Shown here one piece after another: positions 8,166-16,983 of a stretch of DNA of 64,000 nucleotides. The position numbers and the translations under genes are program-made. Under the pieces are notes generated by a model. The model saw only the letters and a list, made by a program, of their open reading frames with translations, was not told the DNA's origin and made no database searches. The DNA is taken from NCBI RefSeq assembly GCF_900102525.1, contig NZ_FNBZ01000009.1, positions 1-64,000 of the forward strand, in the 5' to 3' direction. The stretch is from Allobosea robiniae (GTDB lineage Bacteria; Pseudomonadota; Alphaproteobacteria; Rhizobiales; Beijerinckiaceae). Positions within the stretch are counted from its first letter, which is position 1. Each line of letters opens with the position of its first letter.

Positions 8166-9107
8166 TCAATAGCGGATGCGCGGATCGAACAGCACGTAGC
8201 TTAGATCGACCAGCAGGTTGACGGTAACGTAGACCAGCGAGAAGACGAGGATGAGACCCTGCACCACGGGATAGTCCCGCCGCAGGATCGCATCTGTCGT
8301 CAATCTTCCCAGGCCCGGGATGTTGAACACGGTCTCGGTCACCACCACGCCGCCGAGCAAGGCGGCGATGCCCACGCCGACGACGGTCACGACCGGGATC
8401 GCGGCGTTCTTCAAGGCATGGCGCAGCACGACGCGGCGGGGCTTCATGCCCTTGGCATGGGCGGTACGGACATAGTCCTCCGACAGCACCTCGAGCAGGC
8501 TCGCGCGCATCACGCGAGCGAGTAGCGCCGCATAGAGCATGGCGAGCGCCAGCCCCGGCAGGACAAGGCTGTTCAGGCAGGGCAGAAGCCCTTGCGACAG
8601 CGGCACATAGCCCTGCGTCGGGAACCAGCCGAGCGACAGCGCGAAGACATAGACCAGCAGGAAAGCAACGACGAAGACCGGCGAGGAGAAGCCGACCATC
8701 GCGAAGGCCATGACCGCCCGGTCCGTCCGGCTGCCGGCCTTGAGCGCGCTCAGGATCCCGAGCGGAAGCGCGATCGCTAGTGCCATCAGGATCGCAACGA
8801 GCGCCAGCATTGCCGTCGGCTCGATCCGCATCCCGATCAGCCGCGTAACTGCCATGTCGGAGAAGACGGAGCGGCCGAGATTGCCCTGCGCAAGCTGGGT
8901 CGCCCAGGCGAAGAGCTGTTCTGTCAGCGGCTTGTCGAGGCCGAGCTGGGCTCTGATCGAAGCGATCTGCTGGGTCGTGGCCTGATCGCCGGCGATGAGG
9001 ATCGCCGGATCGCCCGGCGTCAACCGCAGCAGGAAGAAGACGAAGAGGCCGACGAAGGCGAGGACAGGAAGGGTCGCGGCGATCCGGCGCAGGACATAGG
9101 ACATCAT
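8166..9107 (-). CDS. peptide-type ABC transporter permease (DppB family)
   Basis: 313-residue DppB/OppB-class permease. Features are the N-terminal helix (LPVLAFVGLFVFFLLRLTPGDPA), the large periplasmic region with QLGLDKPL, the EAA loop VRTAHAKGMKPRRVVLRHALKN and the ending DLSYVLFDPRIRY. It is the first gene of a three-gene leftward operon and diverges from the LacI regulator gene at 9302. The intergenic region contains several LacI-type inverted repeats, so control by that regulator is likely. Confidence 0.9.
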   Translation of the reverse strand: MMSYVLRRIAATLPVLAFVGLFVFFLLRLTPGDPAILIAGDQATTQQIASIRAQLGLDKPLTEQLFAWATQLAQGNLGRSVFSDMAVTRLIGMRIEPTAMLALVAILMALAIALPLGILSALKAGSRTDRAVMAFAMVGFSSPVFVVAFLLVYVFALSLGWFPTQGYVPLSQGLLPCLNSLVLPGLALAMLYAALLARVMRASLLEVLSEDYVRTAHAKGMKPRRVVLRHALKNAAIPVVTVVGVGIAALLGGVVVTETVFNIPGLGRLTTDAILRRDYPVVQGLILVFSLVYVTVNLLVDLSYVLFDPRIRY

Positions 9108-9167
9108 GGCCCCGCCGAGCCTTCTGTTACGGACAATCGCTCCCCCACGATCGGCTCCTCATAATTT

Positions 9168-9181
9168 TTGTAACGTTTCAA
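9168..9181. promoter_or_regulatory. LacI-type operator candidate 1
   Basis: TTGTAACGTTTCAA is a near-perfect palindrome (12 of 14 positions symmetric) centred on CG, the hallmark of LacI/GalR-family operators. It lies 61 bp upstream of the DppB-type gene and is well placed to control the leftward transporter operon. Confidence 0.5.
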
Positions 9182-9240
9182 TCAAGCTCTCACAGAGCAA
9201 GCTTCCCCGCAAGAGGCGTTCAATTGAGGTTTTGCGCTTG

Positions 9241-9254
9241 CGAAATGCATTTCG
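9241..9254. repeat. perfect 14-bp palindrome in the divergent promoter region
   Basis: CGAAATGCATTTCG is fully self-complementary. Its centre is TG/CA rather than the CG of a classical LacI operator, so it may bind another factor or be a promoter-region dyad. A further 7-bp inverted repeat (AAATCTG/CAGATTT, 9261-9279) follows immediately. Confidence 0.4.
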
Positions 9255-9278
9255 ATCCGCAAATCTGAAAAGCAGATT

Positions 9279-9290
9279 TGAACCGTTTCA
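9279..9290. promoter_or_regulatory. LacI-type operator candidate 2
   Basis: TGAACCGTTTCA has CG at its centre and 10 of 12 symmetric positions. It ends 11 bp before the start codon of the lacI-type gene, a classical position for autoregulation. The similarity to the first site (AACGTTTCA against AACCGTTTCA) supports recognition by the same protein. Confidence 0.5.
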
Positions 9291-9301
9291 TTGGGGATTG
9301 A

Positions 9302-10333
9302 ATGGCGACGATTCGGGATGTGGCGCGGCTCGCCGATGTGTCGGTGGCTACCGTATCGAACGTGCTCAATAGTGCAGATCGCGTCAGCCCCGAGCTCTCG
9401 GCGCGGGTACGTGCCGCCATGGAGAAGCTGAGCTACACGCCCCATGCGGGCGCGCGCTCGCTGCGCAAGCGATCGAGCGGGCTGATTGGTCTCGTCGTCG
9501 GCGACATCACCAATCCGTTCTTCTCCGATCTGTTCGAGGCGGTGGAGGATGCCGCCGCTGCCTGCGGCTATCTGGTGCTGCTATGCAATTCGAACGAGCG
9601 CAGCGAGCGCGAGGAGGCGCATCTGCGCATGCTTCGCACGCAGCGGATCGACGGGCTCATCCTGGCGCCGACCGGAGCCGTCTCGATGAACAGAGCCTCG
9701 CTGCTGGCGCAGCTCGAGGTCCCGGTCGTGCTCGTCGACCGGGCGATGGAAGGGCTAGGCTACGACGCGGTCGTCCTCGACAACCGGTGCGCGGGCTTCG
9801 AGGCGACGCAGCATCTGATCGCCTGCGGCCACAGGCGGATCGGCCTCGTCAACGGACCTGAAGTGTTCCGCACGGCTGCGGAGCGCCTCGCCGGCTATCG
9901 CGAAGCCTTGTTGGCGGCAGGCCTTTCCTTCGATCCGGCTCTCGTCCGCGATGCCGGGTTCCGCAAGCAGCCTGCCGAGCAGGCGATGGCCGAGCTCATG
10001 GCGCTGGCGGAGCCGCCGAGCGCCGTCTTCGCCACCAATAACCTGATGACGATCGGGGTCGTAAAGGCGCTGGCGGACCGCGGTCTTTCCTGTCCGCAGG
10101 ATGTTTCCGTCATCGGCATCGACGACCTTCCCTGGGCCGATGCGGTCTCGCCCCGGCTCAGCGCCATTGCCCAGCCCGTCCGCGCCATGGGCGAAGCCGC
10201 GCTCGAGCTCCTGATCCGGCGGCTTGCCGGCACGCTGAATGGTCCGGGCACGACCACGGTGATGGCGCCACGCCTCGTCATTCGCCGCTCATGCGGTGCG
10301 CCTGCCTCCGGAAAGCCTGCCCATGTCGACTGA
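9302..10333 (+). CDS. LacI-family transcriptional regulator
   Basis: 343-residue LacI/GalR regulator. The N-terminal HTH is canonical (MATIRDVARLADVSVATVSN) with the hinge helix near residues 48-58 (HAGARSLRKR). A periplasmic-binding-like effector domain follows, including GLVVGDITNPFFSDLFEAVE and IGIDDLPWADAVSPRLSAIAQP. It is divergent from the peptide-type ABC operon and its 3' end overlaps the start of the amidase gene by 11 bp. Regulator and amidase are thus translationally coupled, and the unit probably senses an amide- or peptide-like nutrient. Confidence 0.93.
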   Translation: MATIRDVARLADVSVATVSNVLNSADRVSPELSARVRAAMEKLSYTPHAGARSLRKRSSGLIGLVVGDITNPFFSDLFEAVEDAAAACGYLVLLCNSNERSEREEAHLRMLRTQRIDGLILAPTGAVSMNRASLLAQLEVPVVLVDRAMEGLGYDAVVLDNRCAGFEATQHLIACGHRRIGLVNGPEVFRTAAERLAGYREALLAAGLSFDPALVRDAGFRKQPAEQAMAELMALAEPPSAVFATNNLMTIGVVKALADRGLSCPQDVSVIGIDDLPWADAVSPRLSAIAQPVRAMGEAALELLIRRLAGTLNGPGTTTVMAPRLVIRRSCGAPASGKPAHVD

Positions 10334-11729
10334 ATTGACGAAGCTCAGCGCACTTGCCGTCCGCGATCTCCTCGCGGCCGGGGAGATCAGTTCCGTCGAG
10401 CTGGTCGAGGCGGCCGCGGCGCGCCTTGCCGTTGTCGAGCCGCAGATGAATGCCGTGCCGACGCTCTGCCTGGACCGGGCGCGGGAGCAGGCTCGCGCAG
10501 CCGATGTCGCGCGTCGAGCCGGGCGCTCAAGCCTCCTCGGCGGGCTTCCCATCGTCGTCAAGGACAACAGCGACGTCGAAGGAGTCCGCAATACCGGAGG
10601 GACCTCGATCTTCCGTGATCGCATATCGACCGAGTCCGACCGAACCGTGGCGCTGATGGAAGCAAACGGTGCGATCACGCTCGGCAAGTCGAACCTGTCC
10701 GAACTCGGCGGAGCACAGACCACCAATAGCGTCCATGGCGCGACACGGAACCCTTATGATAGGCGCCTGACCTGTGGCGGCTCCTCGGGCGGCGCAGCAG
10801 TCGCGCTTGCGACCGGCGAGGCCTGGCTCGCCCACGGCAACGACTATGGCGGCAGCCTGCGCATTCCCGCGGCATTCTGCAATGTGACGGGCCTGCGGCC
10901 GACGCCGGGCCGGGTGCCGCGCAAGCGATTGGCCGATCCGTTCGACACGATTGCCGTGGAGGGGCCCATGGCGCGCGACGTTGTGGACCTCGCCCTCTTC
11001 TTCGATGCGATGACCGGCTATGATTCCGGGGATATCCTGACCGCGCCAACCAGCGAGCCGCCGTTCCTCGCAGCAGCGCTGACGCCGCGCAAGCCCGCGC
11101 GGGTCGCAGTCTCGGCAGATCTTGGCATGCTGCCGATCGAAGAGCCGATCCGGTCCGCCCTCGATCGGCTCGCTGAGATGCTGAACCGGGCAGGCGTCGC
11201 AGTCGCTCACAACTCGCCGGATGTTGCTGGCGCGATGGACGCATTCCGCGTGCTGCGCGGCGAAGGGTTCTACGCGACGTTCGAGCCTCTCTTCGAGACG
11301 CACCGCCACGCGTTTCCGGCGCCTGTCCTCGCCGATCTCCTGCGTGGCCGCGACCAGCCGGGCAATGCCATCGTCTCCGCCAATCGGTTCCGAAGCGAAC
11401 TGTACCGTCGGACTGTGGATGTTCTCGACGAGCACGATTTCCTGATCTGCCCGGCAACGCAGGTCATGCCCTTTTCCGTCGAAACATTATTCCCGGAGAC
11501 GGTCGCGGGGCAGCCGATGCAGGACTATCTCGACTGGATCTCGATCACCGCGATCTGGTCGCTCACAGGCTTGCCAGCCATCGCCATTCCCATCGGTTTC
11601 TCGCGGGAAGGCCTGCCAGTCGGCGTCCAGATCCTGTCGCACGCCCGGCGGGAGGCTGATCTCTTCCGGTTGGCGGCTTGGATCGAGCGTGAATTGGCCT
11701 TGCCGATTGGGCCTATCGATCCCCGGTAG
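10323..11729 (+). CDS. amidase (amidase signature family)
   Basis: 468-residue amidase-signature hydrolase that releases ammonia or an amine from an amide substrate. The Ser-cisSer-Lys triad is visible: Lys in PIVVKDNSD, cis-Ser in CGGSSGGAAVA and the nucleophile in NDYGGSLRIPAAF. The ATG at 10323 inside the regulator's last codons is chosen because it overlaps in the coupled manner and begins at the conserved N-terminal helix LSALAVRDLLAAGEISSVEL. Linked to the LacI regulator and the divergent peptide importer, it probably processes the imported compound. Exact substrate unknown. Confidence 0.88.
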   Translation: MSTELTKLSALAVRDLLAAGEISSVELVEAAAARLAVVEPQMNAVPTLCLDRAREQARAADVARRAGRSSLLGGLPIVVKDNSDVEGVRNTGGTSIFRDRISTESDRTVALMEANGAITLGKSNLSELGGAQTTNSVHGATRNPYDRRLTCGGSSGGAAVALATGEAWLAHGNDYGGSLRIPAAFCNVTGLRPTPGRVPRKRLADPFDTIAVEGPMARDVVDLALFFDAMTGYDSGDILTAPTSEPPFLAAALTPRKPARVAVSADLGMLPIEEPIRSALDRLAEMLNRAGVAVAHNSPDVAGAMDAFRVLRGEGFYATFEPLFETHRHAFPAPVLADLLRGRDQPGNAIVSANRFRSELYRRTVDVLDEHDFLICPATQVMPFSVETLFPETVAGQPMQDYLDWISITAIWSLTGLPAIAIPIGFSREGLPVGVQILSHARREADLFRLAAWIERELALPIGPIDPR

Positions 11730-11951
11730 GCTGCAGAGTGAAACTGGCGGCTCGCTCTTGCTCCTGCCGTAGGGTTGGCGACCGCGTCGGCTCAGCTGGC
11801 GCTGAGCCGGTCCATGACGCGCGCAAGCGCCCGCCACCCTTGGGCGCTTCAGAGCGAAGGGCCTGGCACACCTGCCACCCTTCGAACCGGACGTCAGGAC
11901 CGTGATCGCCCGGAAAGACATCGAGCGGCTGCGCCGAACGGGGCAAAGACA

Positions 11952-12716
11952 TCACGACCGCGCCCCCCAATAGGCCACGAGCTTCCTTCCATCATCGGCG
12001 AAGCAGCCCAGCGCATCCGCTTGAGCCCGCAGGGCACGCACGGCCGCTCGCTCCGCGGCAACCCAGAGGTAGCCGGGATCCGCCCCCATGGGCATGTCGG
12101 CCAGGAGCGAGCCCAGCCGGCTTTCGCCGACCCCGTTCCCGCTGCCGGTGAGCCAGGTGACATCCGCTCCCGGATGCTCCGGCAAGGGCTGCTGCTCGCC
12201 TGCGTCGCGAACCTCGATGACGACACGGCTTTCCATGTCGGGAGGCGCGTTCTCGAGAATGCGGGCGATGGCCGGAAGGCCGGTCGCGTCGCCAAGGAGG
12301 ATCTGCCGGCGGCAATCCGCCGGCGGCTTGTAGAGCCCGCGCGGATTGTTGATGACGACCCGGTCGTCCTCGCTGGTGGCGCAGGCCCAGTCGCTGGCGC
12401 GGCCGCCGGCATGAACGACCATGTCGATGTCGAGCTCGCAGGAAGCGGCATTGTGGCGGCGCACCGTATAGGTCGAATAGCGGACGCGGTGACGGTCCTC
12501 GGGAAATGTCCAGCGCCCGTCCGCACCGATCTCCGGCAGGACGAGTTCGCCCGTCTCGGGATCGGGAAAGAACAGGCGGATATATTCGTCGGCGATCCCG
12601 GTCGAGCGGAAGCCGGCGATGCCGCCTCCCCCGAGCGTCAGCCGGATCATTCCGGGCGTGAGATAGCGGCGCCTCACGACGGCAGCTTCATGAAACGGGT
12701 TGGGGCTGGCTTCCAT
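11952..12716 (-). CDS. siderophore-interacting protein (FAD-dependent ferric reductase)
   Basis: 254-residue SIP/ViuB-type reductase that releases iron from imported ferric siderophores in the cytoplasm. The FAD-binding beta-barrel contains RYSTYTVRRHNAASCELDIDMV. The C-terminal NAD(P)H-binding region contains LLGDATGLPAIARIL, and YLWVAAERAAVRALR is the family's conserved helix. It is divergent from the sigma factor/TonB receptor operon, and the 167-bp region between them holds an Irr-type box. The 222 bp between this gene and the upstream amidase show nothing recognisable. Confidence 0.88.
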   Translation of the reverse strand: MEASPNPFHEAAVVRRRYLTPGMIRLTLGGGGIAGFRSTGIADEYIRLFFPDPETGELVLPEIGADGRWTFPEDRHRVRYSTYTVRRHNAASCELDIDMVVHAGGRASDWACATSEDDRVVINNPRGLYKPPADCRRQILLGDATGLPAIARILENAPPDMESRVVIEVRDAGEQQPLPEHPGADVTWLTGSGNGVGESRLGSLLADMPMGADPGYLWVAAERAAVRALRAQADALGCFADDGRKLVAYWGARS

Positions 12717-12794
12717 CGTGCCGATCGACCTCGTCTAGCGCCGCGCTTGTTTCATGCGAACGACGTCGAGGCAACAGCCTTAGCCTTTGATTTA

Positions 12795-12811
12795 CTTAGA
12801 GTATTTCTAAA
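12795..12811. promoter_or_regulatory. iron control element (Irr/ICE-type box)
   Basis: CTTAGAG-TAT-TTCTAAA matches the rhizobial Irr-binding palindrome TTTAGAA-N3-TTCTAAA at 12 of 14 arm positions, with one arm perfect. It sits between the divergent siderophore-interacting protein gene and the ECF sigma factor gene. It could control both in response to haem/iron status. Binding is inferred from sequence only. Confidence 0.6.
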
Positions 12812-12883
12812 ACATCGCGATTGAGCGGCCGGAATGCGGCTGCTATGGCGTTGGGTCTTGGGATATCCGGAGCCAGCGGAACC

Positions 12884-13375
12884 ATGTCGAGCAGCCTCGA
12901 CGATGTCGGCACACTCTACGCGCAGGAACATCGCCGGCTGGAACGGCGGGCTGCGCGTCGCGTCGGCGTCGCCAACGCCGCCGATGTCGTGCAGGATGTC
13001 TTCGTCGCCTTCTGGTCGCGCGCCCGGGACCATATCGGCTGCCAGGCATCCTACCTGAGCCGCGCAATCGACTATGCCGCGATCAGCCATCAGCGCGCTG
13101 AACGCCGGCGCGCCAGCCTGCCGCTGCGGATCACCGAAGAACAGTACGCAGCCCCGGTCGCGCTACCCGATCAGGTTGCGGCAGCCCGCCAGGACCTGGA
13201 GCGTGTGGTGCGGACCGTCGCGGCCCTGCCGGAACGCACGCGCCAGATCTTCCTGCTGAACCGCGTGCATGCCTGCAGCTACGACGAGATCGCAGCCGCG
13301 TTCGGCCTCTCCTACAGCACGGTCGAGCGCGAGATCGCCCGCGCCCTGCTGGCATGCCGGGACACATTGCGATAA
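12884..13375 (+). CDS. ECF sigma factor, FecI-like
   Basis: 163-residue extracytoplasmic-function sigma factor. Region 2 is seen in VANAADVVQDVFVAFW and SYLSRAIDYAAISHQR. Region 4 HTH is seen in LPERTRQIFLLNRVHACSYDEIAAAFGLS. The ATG at 12884 is preferred because it gives the typical FecI start (SLDDVGTLYAQEHRRL); longer TTG or ATG starts at 12821 and 12845 add unconserved residues. Followed by a FecR anti-sigma factor and TonB receptor, it should direct iron-uptake transcription in answer to outer-membrane siderophore signalling. Confidence 0.88.
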   Translation: MSSSLDDVGTLYAQEHRRLERRAARRVGVANAADVVQDVFVAFWSRARDHIGCQASYLSRAIDYAAISHQRAERRRASLPLRITEEQYAAPVALPDQVAAARQDLERVVRTVAALPERTRQIFLLNRVHACSYDEIAAAFGLSYSTVEREIARALLACRDTLR

Positions 13376-13420
13376 CGCCAAGCGCACGATCCTCCGGGCC
13401 CAAGCCGTAACTCAGGCGCC

Positions 13421-14416
13421 ATGGACACCGACGACAGCCCCCGAACCGATGAGCTCCTGCTGGAAAAGCAGGCGATCGCGTGGTTCACCCGCATGAACGG
13501 CCGCCCCTCGCCTGCGGATCGCGGGGATTTCGAGGCCTGGCTGGCGGCTTCGAGCGATCATGCCCGTCACTATGACAAGGTCGCGGCGCTCTGGTCCGAC
13601 ATGGGCCCGCTGTCCGCCGCTCTCGGTGCCTCCGAGACCGAAGCGCTGGCCGCGCCGCTGGAGCGCATCCGGGCGCTACGCCGCGAGCGTGGTCGCGGAC
13701 GAGCGGCCGCCGGGGCCGTGCTCGGCCTCGTGCTCGCCCTGTGCCTTGGCTGGATCTGGCTCGACCGGCCGCATCTGTTCGAGAATTGGCGCGCCGATCA
13801 GGTCACGGCGCGCGGCGAGCAGCGCATGATCGTGCTGGCGGATGGCTCGACGGCGCAGCTCGATTCGGACAGCGCGCTCGCCGTCGATTTTTCCGCGGGG
13901 TTGCGTCGCGTTCGCCTGCTCAGGGGAACCGCCTTCTTCGAGGTCAAGCGCTCCGAAGCGCCTTTCGTGGTCAGCGCCGGCCAGGGCGAGGCCCGCGTGC
14001 TCGGCACGAGCTTCGAGGTCGCTGCAAGCGATGAGGGAAGTGTGACCGTCACGCTCGCCAGCGGCAGCGTCTCGGTCGAGCTGCCGCAATCGCGCGAGGC
14101 CGTGGTCCTCAACCCGGGCGAGCGGGTCGCCTATGGCGGGCATGGGCTCGGCAAGGCCGAGGCCGTGGATGTCGCGGAGGTCACGGCCTGGCGCGCCGGG
14201 CGCTTCATCTTCGACGACATGCCGCTGGCGCGGGTCCTTGCCCGGATCGAGCGTCACCATCGCGGCCGCATCGTCCTGCTCGGCTCCACGCTCGGCGGGC
14301 GCCATGTCACCGGCAATGTCACCTTGCGCGACAGCGCAGCCGCGCTGGCGGCCCTGCAATCCTCGGTCGGCTTTTCGGTCACCACCGTCGGGCCGGTCAC
14401 CTTCGTCTCGCCCTGA
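13421..14416 (+). CDS. FecR-family anti-sigma/sigma regulator
   Basis: 331-residue inner-membrane signal transducer. The N-terminal DUF4880-type cytoplasmic domain contains AIAWFTRMNGRPSPADRGDFEAWL. One membrane helix follows at roughly residues 92-112, then the periplasmic FecR domain (GEQRMIVLADGSTAQLDSDSA). A C-terminal STN-like segment carries FDDMPLARVLARIERHHRGRI. It receives the signal from the STN domain of the downstream TonB receptor and releases or activates the sigma factor. It lies 45 bp after the sigma gene. Confidence 0.9.
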   Translation: MDTDDSPRTDELLLEKQAIAWFTRMNGRPSPADRGDFEAWLAASSDHARHYDKVAALWSDMGPLSAALGASETEALAAPLERIRALRRERGRGRAAAGAVLGLVLALCLGWIWLDRPHLFENWRADQVTARGEQRMIVLADGSTAQLDSDSALAVDFSAGLRRVRLLRGTAFFEVKRSEAPFVVSAGQGEARVLGTSFEVAASDEGSVTVTLASGSVSVELPQSREAVVLNPGERVAYGGHGLGKAEAVDVAEVTAWRAGRFIFDDMPLARVLARIERHHRGRIVLLGSTLGGRHVTGNVTLRDSAAALAALQSSVGFSVTTVGPVTFVSP

Positions 14417-14545
14417 CGCCAATGCCGGGTCGGCAACTCCAAAAAAATCACGCGATGCATGAGGGTCACCGGCCAGCCCGTTCGACAAGGAGATAGAGGG
14501 CGAGGCTGAAAGCCTCGCACCATCCTGTACGAAAAGGGTCGGTGG

Positions 14546-16963
14546 ATGCGTTCGATGCGGTTGACGGCGAAGGAAGTTCTCCTCGCAGCGACATTTCTCA
14601 GCTCGCTGGGTGCCAGCTTCGCCATTCCCGTTGCGACGGCGCAGGCGCAGACGCTGCACAGCTTCGACATTCCGGCGAAACCCGTCCGCGCCGCGATGAA
14701 CGATATCGTCCGCGTCACCGGCGTCGACGTGGTCTTCGCCGAGACGCCCGCCGCCTCGCGTCGCGGCAATGCGGTGAAAGGCTCGCTGAGCACGGCACAG
14801 GCCGTCGCGGCCCTGCTCAACGGCACGGGCCTCGCCTTCCGCTTCAGCAACGCCACCACCGTCCAGATTTACGATCCGGCCCGACCCGTCGCGGCTGGCG
14901 GCGCCGTCGAAGGCGCGATCGCCCTCGATACCATCGAGGTCGTCGGCAGCGGCGTGCCCGGGCTGCCCCCGGCCTATGCCGGCGGTCAGGTCGCGGTCGG
15001 CGGCGGCCTCGGCGTGCTCGGGCAGCGCTCCGTGATGGATACGCCCTTCTCGGTGACGAACTACACGTCCAAGCTGATCGAGGACCAGCGAGCCCAGTCC
15101 GTCGCCGATGTCGTCAAGAACGATTCCTCGATCCGCAACGTCGAGCCGACCAATGTCGGCAATGCCAATTACTTCGTCATCCGCGGTATCCAGGTCGGCA
15201 ATGCCGCCGTCGCTTTCGGCGGCCTGTTCGGTATCGCGCCCAATGCGCAGTCGACGCTGGCCGGCATCGAGCGCGTCGAGGTCCTGAAGGGCCCCGGCGC
15301 CTTCCTCGGCGGCCTCTCGCCGAGCGGCGTCGGCGGCGTCATCAACCTCGTGCCGAAACGCGCCACGGACGAGCCGCTGACCCGGTTCACCGCGACCTGG
15401 ATCAGCAATTCCCAGCTCGGCGGCCATCTCGATCTCGGCCGCCGCTTCGGCGATCAGAAGCAGTTCGGCGTGCGCGCCAACCTGCTCTATCGCGATGGCG
15501 GCACCCCCATCAGCCACCAGTCGCAGGCACTGGTCAACGGCACGATCGGGCTCGACTATCGCAGCGACGCGTTCCGCATCTCGCTCGATGCCGGCTATCA
15601 GGTGCTGAACACCGACCGGATGAACAACACGGTGACGCCATTGGCGACCGAGCTGGTCCCGCGGCCGATCAAACCGAACAAGAGCTATGTCTCACCCTGG
15701 AACTACAGCAAGTTCGCGGACAGCTACGGCATGGTCCAGGCCGAATACGATGTAACCTCCAACGTCACCGTCTACGGCAAGGCCGGTGTCAGCCACATGG
15801 ACTGGGACCAGGCGGTGGAAGCCGGCTCCGGCCTCAGGCGCAACGGCAACTTCACCAGCACGGGCTCCCGCTATCAGATCGACATCAACCGCTATTCGGG
15901 CGAAGCGGGCGTGCGCGGACGCTTCCAGACCGGCCCGCTCGACCATGAGGTCGTCATTTCCGCCAACAGCTTCTATCAGGCGCGCGCCTCCGGCCTGCCC
16001 GCGACGCTCTCGGTGACGCCGTCGAACATCTACAATCCGACCTTCTCGCCCAATCCGGTGATGCCGGCGGCCCGGCGCTACCGCCAGAACGACAACAGCT
16101 TCACCAGCTATTCGATCTCGGACACGATCTCGGCCTTCGACAAGCGCCTGCAACTGACGCTCGGCGTGCGCAAGCAGTTCGTCGACATCAACAACTACAC
16201 GCTGCAAACCGGCCTGCTCTCTTCCAAAAACAAGAGCGATGCGGTGACGCCGGTCATCGGCCTCGTCGTGAAGCCGCTTGAGAACGTCTCGCTCTACGCC
16301 AGCTATATCGAGGGCCTGACCGCGGGTTCGGTCGTCGGCAACACCTTCGTCAATGCCGGCCAGGTCCTGCCGCCCTTCGTCACCAAGCAGTACGAAGCCG
16401 GCGCCAAGATCGACTGGGGCAGGCTGATGACCTCGGTCGCCGTCTTCCAGTCGGAACAGGCTTCCGGCATCGCGAACACCGTCACCAACACCTTCAGCGA
16501 CAATGGCGAGACCCGCTATCGCGGCGTAGAGCTGAGCGTCGCCGGCGAGATCGTCGAGGGTGTCCGGGCGCTGGGCGGCATCACCTTCCTCGATTCCAAG
16601 CTCGTGCGCACCGCCAACAGCACCTTCGACGGCAACGAAGCGCAAGGCACGCCGCGCGTGCAGGCCAATCTCGGTCTCGAATGGGACCCGGGCTTCGTCC
16701 GCAACCTCACCCTCTTCGGCCGGATGATCTATACCGGCTCGAGCTATGCCGATGCCGCCAACCTGCAGAAGCTGAAGGCCTGGACGACCTTCGATATCGG
16801 CGCGCGCTACAAGATCGAGCGGGCCGGCGCCAAGCCGATCATCCTGCAGGCGAACGTCACCAACCTGTTCAACAAGGCGTATTGGACGACCTATCCGGGC
16901 TTCAACCTGCTCTATCCGAGCGAGGCGCGGATGGTTTCGCTGTCCTCGACCTTCGAATTCTAG
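14546..16963 (+). CDS. TonB-dependent siderophore receptor with STN signalling domain (FecA/FpvA type)
   Basis: 805-residue outer-membrane receptor. The signal peptide ends near ATAQAQ. The STN signalling domain (about residues 36-100) begins HSFDIPAKPVRAAMNDI. A TonB-box-like segment LDTIEVVG precedes the plug (SVMDTPFSVTNYTSKLIEDQ), and a 22-strand barrel ends in the terminal aromatic motif STFEF. With FecI and FecR upstream and an ABC importer downstream, this is a complete transducing siderophore receptor. The siderophore is unknown; the plug resembles ferric-siderophore receptors rather than cobalamin ones. A 129-bp gap separates it from fecR. Confidence 0.93.
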   Translation: MRSMRLTAKEVLLAATFLSSLGASFAIPVATAQAQTLHSFDIPAKPVRAAMNDIVRVTGVDVVFAETPAASRRGNAVKGSLSTAQAVAALLNGTGLAFRFSNATTVQIYDPARPVAAGGAVEGAIALDTIEVVGSGVPGLPPAYAGGQVAVGGGLGVLGQRSVMDTPFSVTNYTSKLIEDQRAQSVADVVKNDSSIRNVEPTNVGNANYFVIRGIQVGNAAVAFGGLFGIAPNAQSTLAGIERVEVLKGPGAFLGGLSPSGVGGVINLVPKRATDEPLTRFTATWISNSQLGGHLDLGRRFGDQKQFGVRANLLYRDGGTPISHQSQALVNGTIGLDYRSDAFRISLDAGYQVLNTDRMNNTVTPLATELVPRPIKPNKSYVSPWNYSKFADSYGMVQAEYDVTSNVTVYGKAGVSHMDWDQAVEAGSGLRRNGNFTSTGSRYQIDINRYSGEAGVRGRFQTGPLDHEVVISANSFYQARASGLPATLSVTPSNIYNPTFSPNPVMPAARRYRQNDNSFTSYSISDTISAFDKRLQLTLGVRKQFVDINNYTLQTGLLSSKNKSDAVTPVIGLVVKPLENVSLYASYIEGLTAGSVVGNTFVNAGQVLPPFVTKQYEAGAKIDWGRLMTSVAVFQSEQASGIANTVTNTFSDNGETRYRGVELSVAGEIVEGVRALGGITFLDSKLVRTANSTFDGNEAQGTPRVQANLGLEWDPGFVRNLTLFGRMIYTGSSYADAANLQKLKAWTTFDIGARYKIERAGAKPIILQANVTNLFNKAYWTTYPGFNLLYPSEARMVSLSSTFEF

Positions 16964-16983
16964 GGCCGAAGGCAGGGAACCGC

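Noticed and set aside
9241..9254. Calling the perfect 14-bp palindrome a LacI operator
   Set aside because: Its centre is TG/CA, not the CG typical of this family. Kept only as a palindrome of unknown role.
13676..15517. 613-codon minus-strand frame over fecR and the TonB receptor
   Set aside because: Mirror of the real rightward genes; no domain, no ribosome binding site, and biased composition.
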